From NCBI RefSeq assembly GCF_001889065.1, contig NZ_LWHB01000054.1:1-48526 (forward strand): a stretch of 48,526 nt of DNA, given 5' to 3'. Shown here in pieces: positions 33,119 through 40,602 of this stretch. Position 1 is the stretch's first letter. Each line of letters starts with the position of its first letter. Below the pieces are notes generated by a model. That model saw only the letters and a list, made by a program, of their open reading frames with translations, did no database searches and was not told the DNA's origin. The stretch is from Suttonella ornithocola. GTDB taxonomy: Bacteria; Pseudomonadota; Gammaproteobacteria; Cardiobacteriales; Cardiobacteriaceae. Position numbers and translations under genes: made by a program.

Positions 33119-33634
33119 TTAAAGTTGGGAAGAATCCAGCTTTTCTGCATCACGTTCAGCAGTGCGTTGCTTAGACGCCTTTTCGCGTTTATTGTCAGTG
33201 TAATAGATGATAAACATTGATTCATCATTTGAAAAATCATATCTACATTCAAGCCGAATTTCCTTATTATTTTTAGTTAAAATATATTTTGTATCATCTG
33301 TAAAAACAGTAGGTGCTTGCATTTTTTCGTTGTATTTTTTTTCTATTGCAACGCGATAACTTTCGGCAACTTCATCACATTTATCTTCTGTGTATGAAGA
33401 GAGCCCAACTAGAGACATGATTTCGTTAGTATCTGGTGCAAATCCTATCATTAGTATCTCAAGCCCTTTAGGCGGTTTATCTAAATTAAGATAAGCGATA
33501 CTTCCTTTATCTTGTTTAACCTTACCAGTATTCAAATCCACCTTATCACCAAATTTATAACCAAATGCCCCTTCAATTTCAGCAGCATAAGTGAATGATG
33601 ATAAAGCTGAGATAAGTAATAGTAGTTTTTTCAT
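33119..33634 (-). CDS. Exported cargo protein, function unknown
   Basis: A 171-residue protein with a signal peptide (MKKLLLLISALSSFTYA / AEIEGAFGY), probably periplasmic. I do not recognise the family. Two Cys (DKCDEV and RLECRYDF) could form a disulfide. The C-terminus is strongly charged (KREKASKQRTAERDAEKL). AGGGG precedes the ATG. It is the last gene in a run of secreted or membrane proteins between gpGT and the antirepressor, and ends at a terminator. Low GC content compared with the structural genes suggests a moron acquired separately. Confidence 0.75.
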   Translation of the reverse strand: MKKLLLLISALSSFTYAAEIEGAFGYKFGDKVDLNTGKVKQDKGSIAYLNLDKPPKGLEILMIGFAPDTNEIMSLVGLSSYTEDKCDEVAESYRVAIEKKYNEKMQAPTVFTDDTKYILTKNNKEIRLECRYDFSNDESMFIIYYTDNKREKASKQRTAERDAEKLDSSQL

Positions 33635-33684
33635 TAGTCCCCTTTGCTAGGCGCTTTATAAAACTAAGTAATTAGTAATAAATA

Positions 33685-34080
33685 TTACTTATGTTTATCT
33701 GTCCATTTTTGAGCAACAGTAATAACAACAGCATAATTAACTCCGTATTCTGCAAGATTTGTGATGAACTTTGTTTCCTTACTATTTGGATTATTTAACA
33801 ATGCTTGCTTTTGTTTATCTGTTAGGCTTTGAGCCGCCATCCATGCTTCTTTTTCCCATGATTCCCATGCCTTATTCAACGGCTTTGCACAAGTAAGCAA
33901 CTTATTTACGGCTTCTTTATTTGAAGAATTAGCATCTAAAATATCTGCTATTTTTTTACAGTTTTTTGCTTCTTTGACCAAAACCTCTAACTCTTTGCCA
34001 TGCTTTTTCACTATATCTTTAAAAGTTTCTGCATGAACAAGACTCACACATAATAATAATGCTAAAGCTAACTTCTTCAT
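33685..34080 (-). CDS. Exported cargo protein, function unknown
   Basis: A 131-residue protein with signal peptide (MKKLALALLLCVSLVHA) and a lysine-rich helical mature part with two Cys (AKNCKK, LLTCAK), spaced for a disulfide. The ATG at 34080 follows AGGAG and starts the signal; the frame extends 10 codons further without support. No family recognised. It is a component of the envelope-directed cargo block. Confidence 0.75.
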   Translation of the reverse strand: MKKLALALLLCVSLVHAETFKDIVKKHGKELEVLVKEAKNCKKIADILDANSSNKEAVNKLLTCAKPLNKAWESWEKEAWMAAQSLTDKQKQALLNNPNSKETKFITNLAEYGVNYAVVITVAQKWTDKHK

Positions 34081-34167
34081 TTCATATTCTCCTACATTAA
34101 AAACTAGCAATATCGCAGATTTTTAATCTAAGAACAATACCAATTTAATTATTCCTTTACTTCCGCC

Positions 34168-34374
34168 CTATTTAATTTTGAACAGATTTAAGTTAGGCAA
34201 TACGACCTGAGTAACGTAATAGTAAAATACCAAACCTATGGCAAAAATTGCCACCCAAAATATGATTGTGAGAAACCAATTAGTAATTTCTGTTTCTTCA
34301 CATTTAAAGCATTTATAGTAATAAAACTTCAATTTGTTCCCGCAGTTTGGGCATCTTCTATAATTGATGAACAT
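34168..34374 (-). CDS. Zinc-ribbon single-pass membrane protein
   Basis: A 68-residue protein with an N-terminal zinc ribbon (CPNCGNKL...YKCFKCEE; two CxxC pairs) and one membrane helix (WFLTIIFWVAIFAIGLVFYYYV). The start overlaps the stop of the exported nuclease gene by 17 bp, suggesting coupling. Small zinc-ribbon membrane proteins are common as phage or host accessory genes but have no single known role. Confidence 0.75.
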   Translation of the reverse strand: MFINYRRCPNCGNKLKFYYYKCFKCEETEITNWFLTIIFWVAIFAIGLVFYYYVTQVVLPNLNLFKIK

Positions 34375-34849
34375 TTTCCCTAGACTTCCCTTTCAATTTC
34401 CGCCACTCCCACGGCGGGATGGCTTGATATTCGCTAGTATGCCACAGTCCACGCTTTGCTTCTTTCGCTTCTTTTTCAAGTGCGTAATATGCGCTACCTT
34501 TGTAATATTTACGGTAAACCCAAGCGCCACCTAAACGCACCATTTCTGCGTTAATATCTAACTTTCCAAGGTAAAGTGTGCAAAGATGACGTTTGTAGCG
34601 GTCTTTCTTCTCGCAAACTGCTTTTATTTGCTTACTTTTGATTAGTTTCGCGAGCATTTGAGTAGATTTACCCCCGAAAGGTTGCTTTCTTTCAGGGGCA
34701 TCTATACCGTTTAAGCGTATTTTATACTGCTCATTATTAGACAATAGCGTAACCGTATCGCCATCGATAATTCTAATGACTTTGCCTGTAATTTGATAAG
34801 CAGAAGCCAAGTTTGATAATAGAAGCAATAGCAAAAGAGTTCTTTTCAT
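34358..34849 (-). CDS. Exported thermonuclease (SNase family)
   Basis: A 163-residue staphylococcal-nuclease-like protein with a signal peptide (MKRTLLLLLLLSNLASA). Catalytic residues are in VIRIIDGDTVTLL (Asp), KIRLNGIDAPERKQPFG (Arg, Asp, Glu) and CEKKDRYKRHLCTLYL (Arg). It should act on DNA or RNA in the periplasm or outside the cell. Its ATG overlaps the stop of the 35-residue membrane protein gene (ATGA). As an exported nuclease carried by a prophage, it is a candidate for degrading incoming phage DNA or scavenging nucleic acid. Confidence 0.9.
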   Translation of the reverse strand: MKRTLLLLLLLSNLASAYQITGKVIRIIDGDTVTLLSNNEQYKIRLNGIDAPERKQPFGGKSTQMLAKLIKSKQIKAVCEKKDRYKRHLCTLYLGKLDINAEMVRLGGAWVYRKYYKGSAYYALEKEAKEAKRGLWHTSEYQAIPPWEWRKLKGKSRENVHQL

Positions 34850-34953
34850 CTTTTCGTTTTTCTAAAGTCATTTATTGCGTTAATAATATTCGGTAATCGC
34901 CATAAAAAAACTATCGTTATGAGCGACAACCAAAATAGCAACTGATTATTCAT
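34846..34953 (-). CDS. 35-residue membrane peptide
   Basis: A short gene: MNNQLLFWLSLITIVFLWRL then a basic tail (NAINDFRKTKR). One transmembrane helix is predicted by eye, with a positive C-terminus likely cytoplasmic. Its stop TGA overlaps the nuclease ATG (ATGA) and it has AGGTAA upstream, both of which support real translation. Function unknown. Confidence 0.6.
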   Translation of the reverse strand: MNNQLLFWLSLITIVFLWRLPNIINAINDFRKTKR

Positions 34954-34974
34954 AAGGGGTTACCTAAATTTATA

Positions 34975-35091
34975 TCATAAAAATTTAGCAAGAGCAGTAA
35001 TAAAAGCAGCACCGCCAAACAACATTATTGCTAAATAAATTGCTCCTATCACTAATGTAAATCTTTTATTGTCTATTTGCTCGTTTTTCAT
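34975..35091 (-). CDS. 38-residue membrane peptide
   Basis: A short gene: MKNEQIDNKRFTLVIGAIYL followed by a hydrophobic, glycine/alanine-rich stretch to AKFL. One transmembrane helix. TTGGAG lies 8 nt before the ATG. It is the first gene of the envelope cargo block and is followed 21 bp later by the 35-residue gene. It could be a small regulator or exclusion peptide; function unknown. Confidence 0.6.
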   Translation of the reverse strand: MKNEQIDNKRFTLVIGAIYLAIMLFGGAAFITALAKFL

Positions 35092-35229
35092 AATAAACTC
35101 CAAGAATTTTATGATAAAATTATCCAAGTGATTACTCCTTTATCAGTAATTACCATTCCGCTGGGTGTGTCACCACCGCAACGGACTTTTTTCAAACCGT
35201 CTGTAATGGCGGTTTTTCTTATTTATTAT
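35092..35229 (-). promoter_or_regulatory. Structured leader ahead of the cargo block
   Basis: On the minus strand the gap contains AAACCG...CGGTTT and a hairpin ATTACT-GATAAAGG-AGTAAT that would hold a Shine-Dalgarno-like GGAG in the stem-loop, near a possible 15-codon leader peptide (MVITDKGVITWIILS). This could give translational control of the cargo genes. No clear promoter is seen. Speculative. Confidence 0.3.
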
Positions 35230-35858
35230 TTATTTGTTTAGCCCTATCACATCCAAAAATTCCACTCGCGGGCGCTCGAAGCTTGGAGAAAAGTCGTATA
35301 TATCAACGTCAGCGCCGTTTGTCGCTGCAACAACAGCAGTAAGCTGTGCAAGCATCCATTCCTGCCTGTTCGCAGCGTTTAAGCTGCCGTATTTTGCGCG
35401 ATATCTGCGCCAAATCATGTATTCATTGGCGCTTAGATTTTGACAAACTTCCGCGATGGTATTGCCACCGATGCCGTTGAGCGCTAGTTCGCAGTAGATT
35501 TCTTCTTCTTCGGTAAGTTCTTTGGGTCGTTAATCTCTGCGATAGCAGCGAGTAATGCTAGGATTAAGTCTTGTTTGAATTTTAAAACGTCGTCAGCGCT
35601 AAATAACGGCTCGCCTTTTTCGTCTGTTACGGCTTGCGCTATGGTGCGCGCGAGTTGTTTATCTGCTTGTAATTCCGCTTCTTCACCTTTCGCTTGTGTT
35701 GAGTAAATCGCCATTAAAGAGCGGGCTTGCGCAATCCCTAGTTGTTTAACATAGATATCTGCGGTTACTTCTTCACCTGATACCCCGTCAATAAATCTAA
35801 TTTCTTTTTTTACTGGTGCGCCAGTTAGTAATGCGTCTGATAATTTAAGTAATGCCAT
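35230..35858 (-). CDS. GT: Tail assembly chaperone fusion gpGT (by -1 frameshift)
   Basis: A predicted 209-residue product. Translation starts with gpG at 35858, slips one base back at CCCAAAG (35520-35526) after 113 residues, and continues ELTEEEEIYCELALNGIGGN...MIWRRYRAKYGSLN...VIGLNK to the stop at 35230. The -1 frame is open from before the slip site to its end and has no useful start of its own. In lambda the G and GT proteins load onto the tape measure as chaperones at a fixed ratio. Here GT is followed by a cargo block instead of the tape measure. Confidence 0.88.
35484..35858 (-). CDS. G: Tail assembly chaperone gpG
   Basis: A 124-residue unshifted product, mostly helical, ending NLPKKKKSTAN. 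Position between the tail tube gene and tape measure, and the overlapping second frame with a slippery site, identify it as the G-type chaperone. Start at 35858; it follows the Rha gene by 13 bp. Confidence 0.88.
   Translation of the reverse strand: MALLKLSDALLTGAPVKKEIRFIDGVSGEEVTADIYVKQLGIAQARSLMAIYSTQAKGEEAELQADKQLARTIAQAVTDEKGEPLFSADDVLKFKQDLILALLAAIAEINDPKNLPKKKKSTAN
35520..35526 (-). promoter_or_regulatory. Slippery heptamer CCCAAAG for -1 frameshifting
   Basis: In the gpG frame this reads C-CCA-AAG, a perfect X-XXY-YYZ site allowing Pro and Lys tRNAs to re-pair as CCC-AAA. It is the counterpart of the lambda GGGAAAG site. It lies about 30 nt before the gpG stop. Confidence 0.88.
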
Positions 35859-35871
35859 TGTTTCGTCCTTT

Positions 35872-36474
35872 TTAATTAAGATAGATAGATGAAAATAAGT
35901 CTGGTTGTAGCTCTCGTTTTAATCGCTCAATTTCAGGTTGGTAAAGTCTTTTTTCTGTTTTGCGACGATTCAATGCTTTTCCTGCAAGAGTTCCCATAAC
36001 TGAAGATACTTTTTCAGCTAACACAGCTTTGTGTAATTGTTCAATCAAGCTATATTGATTATCAGTAAGCAGTTTACGCATCGCATTGAAAACTTTTATA
36101 TATTGCAATTTAATCTTAAATGCTTCTTCGCCACTATATCCCATTACTAACATAATAAATCCATCAAATGTCATAATATAATGCGATGTTTGTGCGGTTT
36201 CAGTTTCTTTTTCCTCTCCATCTTTATCAACATAAGTTATTGTTTTATTTAAAAGCTCAAAATTGAGCCGTGCAAATTCACTATCTCTACCAATTAGTTC
36301 TCTAATATCTCTTAATACATTTTTATGTTCTTTCTTGAATACCTTAGCCACAATCCTACTGTCTGTTTTTAAATCGTCTCCTTGACTAAATACCCATTCT
36401 GTTACACTTGGTGTTTTCATTAACTCTGCCATTTTTCCACCTACTTTTAATTGCGTTTTTGGTTTATAATTCAT
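35872..36474 (-). CDS. Rha-family phage regulatory protein
   Basis: A 200-residue protein of the Rha family: SRIVAKVFKKEHKNVLRDIR, then SEFARLNFELLNKTI, IMTFDGFIMLVMGYSGEEA and QYIKVFNAMR. Rha proteins are phage regulators described as harmful to phage growth in hosts lacking IHF. It is out of place between the tail tube and gpG, just after a strong terminator, so it is a moron that needs its own promoter or antitermination. AAGGA lies before the ATG. Recognition by motifs, function by family. Confidence 0.88.
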   Translation of the reverse strand: MNYKPKTQLKVGGKMAELMKTPSVTEWVFSQGDDLKTDSRIVAKVFKKEHKNVLRDIRELIGRDSEFARLNFELLNKTITYVDKDGEEKETETAQTSHYIMTFDGFIMLVMGYSGEEAFKIKLQYIKVFNAMRKLLTDNQYSLIEQLHKAVLAEKVSSVMGTLAGKALNRRKTEKRLYQPEIERLKRELQPDLFSSIYLN

Positions 36475-36511
36475 CTAGTTTCATTCCTTATCTGCTCTAA
36501 GGTTTGGAATA

Positions 36512-36547
36512 AAAAACCCCCGAATGCTCCAAACATTCGGGGGTTTT
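36512..36547 (-). terminator. Strong terminator after the tail tube gene
   Basis: A 14-bp perfect stem AAAACCCCCGAATG / CATTCGGGGGTTTT with a 7-nt loop, followed by more T on the minus strand. It separates the head-tail connector genes and tube gene from Rha and gpG. As the gpG, tape-measure and tail-tip genes lie beyond, late transcription must read through it. Confidence 0.92.
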
Positions 36548-36566
36548 GCATATTTCGATTAAGTGA

Positions 36567-37046
36567 TTAGGCTTTATGCGTTACTGAGTAACCGCTTGTC
36601 ATTGTTACGCTTACCTGTGGCTGCACTACTGCATTAACACTGTAAGATAACGGCACTTTAGAGATGTAGCCTGTAAAATCTACCCAGGTGCGGCTAGTTT
36701 CTTCTCCCCAGCCACTGCTTGAATGCGTTGCCTGCGCATCACCGTCAGATTGTCCAATGCGGAATTTTAACTCGCGCTTATCTTTGCGTGCTGCTAACAG
36801 CATCTTGTGCGTTTCATCGCTAAAATCCATATTGATGGTAAAGGTGCTCTCACTAGAACCCAATAATCCATCCACCTCTTGTATTTTTTCACGTTCACAA
36901 AGGGTTGTTACGTCGATTTTTGTCGGGTCACCTTCATTAACATCTAATTGTGTAACACACAGCTTATAAACTTTAGTGTCATTTGTTGGGTCAACGATAA
37001 ACACTTCCGTTCCATTACTTAATAGTACTTTTTTCTTTGTCGCCAT
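36567..37046 (-). CDS. Major tail tube protein
   Basis: A 159-residue tail tube protein of the lambda gpV-like family, with beta-rich sequence and typical stretches IDVTTLCEREKIQEVDGLLG and YISKVPLSYSVNAVVQPQVS. It polymerises around the tape measure. It is positioned after the DUF3168 tail terminator gene, as in HK97-like genomes, and ahead of a strong terminator. Confidence 0.9.
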   Translation of the reverse strand: MATKKKVLLSNGTEVFIVDPTNDTKVYKLCVTQLDVNEGDPTKIDVTTLCEREKIQEVDGLLGSSESTFTINMDFSDETHKMLLAARKDKRELKFRIGQSDGDAQATHSSSGWGEETSRTWVDFTGYISKVPLSYSVNAVVQPQVSVTMTSGYSVTHKA

Positions 37047-37048
37047 TT

Positions 37049-37420
37049 TTAAGCTCCTGATTGGATAAAATCACAGTCAAACGACACGCGATGAATTTTG
37101 GTGTCGGGTTCGTGGGCTTCCAAAGCCCAGTTAGTAATCGTTACGCGGTTATCTTTTTGCAGCGCATCGCGGACTGCCATCGCCACAATTCGTGCGGGTA
37201 TTGACTTAGTGTCATAAACATCTATCTGCACGGTATAGTGGTCGCCAGCTGGACCATCTTTTAATTCATTCAGCGGTTGTCCGCTGACAATCTGCCAAAC
37301 CACATACGGTAACGCCCCATTTTGCGGGGCGCTGTGAAAGGGATAAAATCTTGTTGGGTTCTCGCCAAGTAGTCGTTTGCATTCGCTACTTGCGGTAATA
37401 ATTGGGAAAATCGATATCAT
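37049..37420 (-). CDS. DUF3168-type tail terminator/completion protein
   Basis: A 123-residue protein of the DUF3168 / gpU-like group: YPFHSAPQNGALPYVVWQIV and QIDVYDTKSIPARIVAMAVR. Such proteins cap the tail and join it to the head. Its ATG overlaps the preceding gene's stop. Confidence 0.85.
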   Translation of the reverse strand: MISIFPIITASSECKRLLGENPTRFYPFHSAPQNGALPYVVWQIVSGQPLNELKDGPAGDHYTVQIDVYDTKSIPARIVAMAVRDALQKDNRVTITNWALEAHEPDTKIHRVSFDCDFIQSGA

Positions 37421-37887
37421 GTCGGCGCTCCGTATTTTTTAATTTCACGCTCAATGGCTTTTGACAATTCGCTGGCATAGGCTCCCGTTATTTGGTCAGC
37501 GTCCATTGCAGGTCGAATAAAAGGACGAGCTGGCATTTTGGATGTACCAAACTCTAAAAAACGCCAGTAATAAGTATCCCCGCCTTTCCCCCCGCCACCT
37601 TTGCCTTTTTGTGCGCCGCCTGTAACGCCCACGCGTGCGTAAATGTTTCCGTTACGAGTAAAGTGTTTGCTGTTTACTTTGGTCGCGATGTTAGCCGAAA
37701 TGTTTTCAGGTGTTCGAGGGTCGTCAATTCTTGCAGCGTTTTGTTTGACTTTCTTCCGCGTTTCTTTCATCGCGTTTCGGCTAGCGGCGGTATAAATCCG
37801 TCTTGCTCTTTTTTCGTCTGTAAACGCTTCGAGCTTCTCACGCAAAGCCTCCAAGCCGTGCAACCGCATTTCTACGCCATCAGCCAT
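37417..37887 (-). CDS. HK97 gp10-like head-tail protein
   Basis: A 156-residue protein of the HK97-gp10 family: EMRLHGLEALREKLEAF, basic middle, YYWRFLEFGTSKMPARPFIR and a C-terminal helix. It acts at the head-tail junction. It overlaps both neighbours by a few bases. Confidence 0.9.
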   Translation of the reverse strand: MADGVEMRLHGLEALREKLEAFTDEKRARRIYTAASRNAMKETRKKVKQNAARIDDPRTPENISANIATKVNSKHFTRNGNIYARVGVTGGAQKGKGGGGKGGDTYYWRFLEFGTSKMPARPFIRPAMDADQITGAYASELSKAIEREIKKYGAPT

Positions 37888-38212
37888 TGTTTACCCCCTC
37901 TGAGACTGATAGATTGAGGTATTCAACGCCGCTTTTATTGTCCGCTAAGACGCCATGTATGTTGTAATGTTTACCGCGGTAAACAATCCGACAAGTAGCA
38001 TCAATATCATCACGGTAGCGCATCAGTATCCGCGCGGTTATTTCACTTTGCCCTGCTGCGGCGCTGATAAACTCACGCACAGATAATGGGGCAATTTGCG
38101 CCCAAACAGTCGTTATTTCTGCCCAATCATCGGTCATTACGCCTGTTAGTGGATCTTGACGCTTTATTGGGCGCTCAATGCTAACGCGATGGCGAAGTTT
38201 GCCGGTTTCCAT
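37880..38212 (-). CDS. Head-tail adaptor (phage head closure protein)
   Basis: A 110-residue protein of the phage head-tail joining family (SPP1 gp16-like). LRHRVSIERPIKRQDPLTGV, VWAQIAPLSVREFISA and YRGKHYNIHGV are diagnostic. It closes the portal after packaging. Confidence 0.9.
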   Translation of the reverse strand: METGKLRHRVSIERPIKRQDPLTGVMTDDWAEITTVWAQIAPLSVREFISAAAGQSEITARILMRYRDDIDATCRIVYRGKHYNIHGVLADNKSGVEYLNLSVSEGVNNG

Positions 38213-38213
38213 G

Positions 38214-38528
38214 TCATACTCCGTACAATCGATAATGTTGTACTAACCGCCAATATGCCAATGGCACTTCTGATTTTGTCGCATCTGCCGCTGCCTCTCT
38301 ATGTTCATACCAGTTGCCAATTAACAGCAACATAGCTTGTTCAAGGTCAGCAGTTATCACGATGCCATACGTGTCATCTTGCGGGATACTATGTGCATCA
38401 GCATACAAATTGCGGTTAATATCACGCTCAACAAAGATTTTAGCGGCGTCTATGCGCCCAGCTAAGTACTCGTCTTCATCGTCGTGATCGATGCGCAAAT
38501 GCTGTTTTACACGTTCTAACTTAATCAT
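38214..38528 (-). CDS. Head-tail connector protein (gp6-like)
   Basis: A 104-residue protein of the HK97 gp6 / phage gp6-like connector family: LERVKQHLRIDHDDEDEYLA at the N-terminus, then a helical bundle. It forms a ring below the portal. Confidence 0.88.
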   Translation of the reverse strand: MIKLERVKQHLRIDHDDEDEYLAGRIDAAKIFVERDINRNLYADAHSIPQDDTYGIVITADLEQAMLLLIGNWYEHREAAADATKSEVPLAYWRLVQHYRLYGV

Positions 38529-38743
38529 TTTTGTGATTTGTTTTTAGGGACACTTTCAGCTTTGTTTTTATGCTCAGGCTCTGATTTGTTCTTATGCTCA
38601 GGTTCTGCTTTTTCTTCTGTTATTGCTTTGATAACGCCTAAATCAATTAAGTATCGCGCGGTATCATCATCAACTGTTCGGGTATCGCCGGCATAGTATT
38701 GTTTATCGCCATAGTGTTGGCGTGTAACGAGATATTCTTTCAT
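38525..38743 (-). CDS. Small lysine-rich phage protein
   Basis: A 72-residue protein. The N-terminal half (YLVTRQHYGDKQYYAGDTRT) resembles the FluMu-type N-terminal domain seen in small head proteins; the C-terminal half has the repeat SEPEHKNK/AEPEHKNK and ends KNKSQK. Position right after the capsid gene suggests a head-associated role. Its stop overlaps the connector start. Confidence 0.7.
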   Translation of the reverse strand: MKEYLVTRQHYGDKQYYAGDTRTVDDDTARYLIDLGVIKAITEEKAEPEHKNKSEPEHKNKAESVPKNKSQK

Positions 38744-38776
38744 TTCTTGCTCCTAAAGGGGCATAAAGCCCCTATG

Positions 38777-39955
38777 TTATTTCGCTGCTAAATCACCATA
38801 GATAAAGGCTTCTGGGCGATAAACCGCTAACGCTAGACGTTCCTCACAGAGAATCGTAACCATGTTTTTAACAAAGTCATCTTCATTCTGTGTGGCGACC
38901 GCAACGCTTAAATCCCAGCGGTCAAATAGTTGCGCTGCCATTTTGAATGCGCCTGTTAGGAATTTACCCGATTGAATAGCCGACGTTACGACTACTGGTA
39001 ACCCCCACATTGTTGGTGTTGCGCTGCCTTGTGGGTTGCCAATGATGTGGCGCCCGTCGTTATCCTTGAGCAGTTCAATTTTTGTCCAGTCAATTGGGTG
39101 CAATACATGCCCTGTTGACGGATATTCCGCGATGGTAGCTTGCAACATCGCCAGTCTTAACTGATCAATAATGGTGTAATTTGCCATTGTTGCCGGGTCT
39201 GAAAAAGCAGTCGCTTGTGGAATAATGCCTTTAAGGTTACTTCCTGAGCCGTCGCCGTTAAGCAATTGCTTTTCTTCGACAAGTTTTAAGCCATACGCCA
39301 ACAAGTTATTGATTTGGCTTTGCAACATTGGCGCATCATCTAAGATTTGCCGTGAGGCTTTCATAAAGTGCGCGATAACCTTCACGCCGGTGGTTACTTC
39401 TTCGTATTGCAAGTCAGATTGCGGTTTTTTCGCGCCCTCCGCCACGGTGGCGGCATTATTGGTAAAGCCTTTTTGCTTGATGTAAGTAATCGCATTGCTG
39501 TTGGTTCGCCCTGCGCTAATCAAATCCCGAACCGTTAAGCGCTGTCTTGGCAGCTCAAGGATGCCGTCTAGGCGTTGAGGCTGGACGAGATTGCCGACTG
39601 AGCCAGCAGCATCAGTTGTTGCGCTAGTGATATCCGCCTTAATACTCACACGCGCGGCAGTGCCTGTGCGCGGGTCTGATTTATACCGCTCAAAACTATC
39701 AGATTTTGTGAGCTGCTCGCCAATGCTGACAGGGGCTTCAGGCTCAACACCTCGTCTTGCGGCTTTTTGCTCTAAATCTTCCAAACGGGCGGTCATATCA
39801 TTCATTTTTAGCAACACTTCATCTGTTTGCTCTTTCAGCCCGTCTGTTAGCTTTTCGCCTTTTTCCATGCGCCCTTTGACTTCTTCCGCGTATCCTTTAA
39901 CGGTTTCAACTGTGTTTTTTAACTCTTGGGCGAGTTCTTCCATTTCTTTAGCCAT
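38777..39955 (-). CDS. HK97-fold major capsid protein
   Basis: A 392-residue capsid protein. An N-terminal delta (scaffold) domain forms a charged coiled coil (about residues 1-70: MEELAQELKNTVETVKGYAE); the mature part begins near 105-115 and contains the HK97-fold elements (TYIKQKGFTNNAATVAEG, VKVIAHFMKASRQILDDAP, LLNGDGSGSNLKGI). It pairs with the protease gene immediately upstream in transcription. Confidence 0.96.
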   Translation of the reverse strand: MAKEMEELAQELKNTVETVKGYAEEVKGRMEKGEKLTDGLKEQTDEVLLKMNDMTARLEDLEQKAARRGVEPEAPVSIGEQLTKSDSFERYKSDPRTGTAARVSIKADITSATTDAAGSVGNLVQPQRLDGILELPRQRLTVRDLISAGRTNSNAITYIKQKGFTNNAATVAEGAKKPQSDLQYEEVTTGVKVIAHFMKASRQILDDAPMLQSQINNLLAYGLKLVEEKQLLNGDGSGSNLKGIIPQATAFSDPATMANYTIIDQLRLAMLQATIAEYPSTGHVLHPIDWTKIELLKDNDGRHIIGNPQGSATPTMWGLPVVVTSAIQSGKFLTGAFKMAAQLFDRWDLSVAVATQNEDDFVKNMVTILCEERLALAVYRPEAFIYGDLAAK

Positions 39956-39957
39956 AT

Positions 39958-40602
39958 TTATGTCCTTTCAGATTTTAAAATGTTAAGTGCGGCTACTACC
40001 GCGTTATCTACTGGCTCGCCCAGCAGTTTTCGCAAACCATGCGAGGCTATTGCTGTAGCTTGCGATTTAGAAAATCCTGCTTCGCGCAGGAATTTTTCAA
40101 ATTCTTTTAGTGAGGGTAATTCGCCTTTTTCGAGCGTGCTTTTAACAGTCGTGATAGTTGATTCTTCATTAGCAGGGAATGTGACAACTGACACCTCTTT
40201 CAAGTCGAGAGCCAATAACTCTAGGATTTCATTATCCTCATCGTACGACCACTTATTGATGCTATATCCAATAGACAGACCGTCAATTGCACCATGTTTA
40301 AGTAACGCGTGAGCCTCTTTTGCAAGCGCAATATCATTGATGAATAGCTGACCTTCACCATAAAGCCCATGCTCATCCTCTTTAAGGTTTATCCACTTAC
40401 CAATAACTTTTGCCCGGTCGTGCTGCCACAAAATAGGCGGCATCTTTCCCTTTTCGCGCCATTTCTTTATTGTTTCTTCGTATGCGCCTTTGCGCACCGC
40501 GTCACCGTAACTATCAACAACATCAAATACGCTGCAATAACCACTAAAAAAGCCGTCATCTTTGACGGCTTCTGCTTTGAAATTTATGCTCTTGGTCTTC
40601 AT
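39958..40602 (-). CDS. Prohead serine protease (S78/HK97 family)
   Basis: A 214-residue protease that matures the prohead by removing the capsid delta domain. GYCSVFDVVDSYGDAVRKGA, LWQHDRAKVIGKW (catalytic His) and AIDGLSIGYS (catalytic Ser) are visible. It overlaps the portal stop by 4 bp. Confidence 0.95.
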   Translation of the reverse strand: MKTKSINFKAEAVKDDGFFSGYCSVFDVVDSYGDAVRKGAYEETIKKWREKGKMPPILWQHDRAKVIGKWINLKEDEHGLYGEGQLFINDIALAKEAHALLKHGAIDGLSIGYSINKWSYDEDNEILELLALDLKEVSVVTFPANEESTITTVKSTLEKGELPSLKEFEKFLREAGFSKSQATAIASHGLRKLLGEPVDNAVVAALNILKSERT

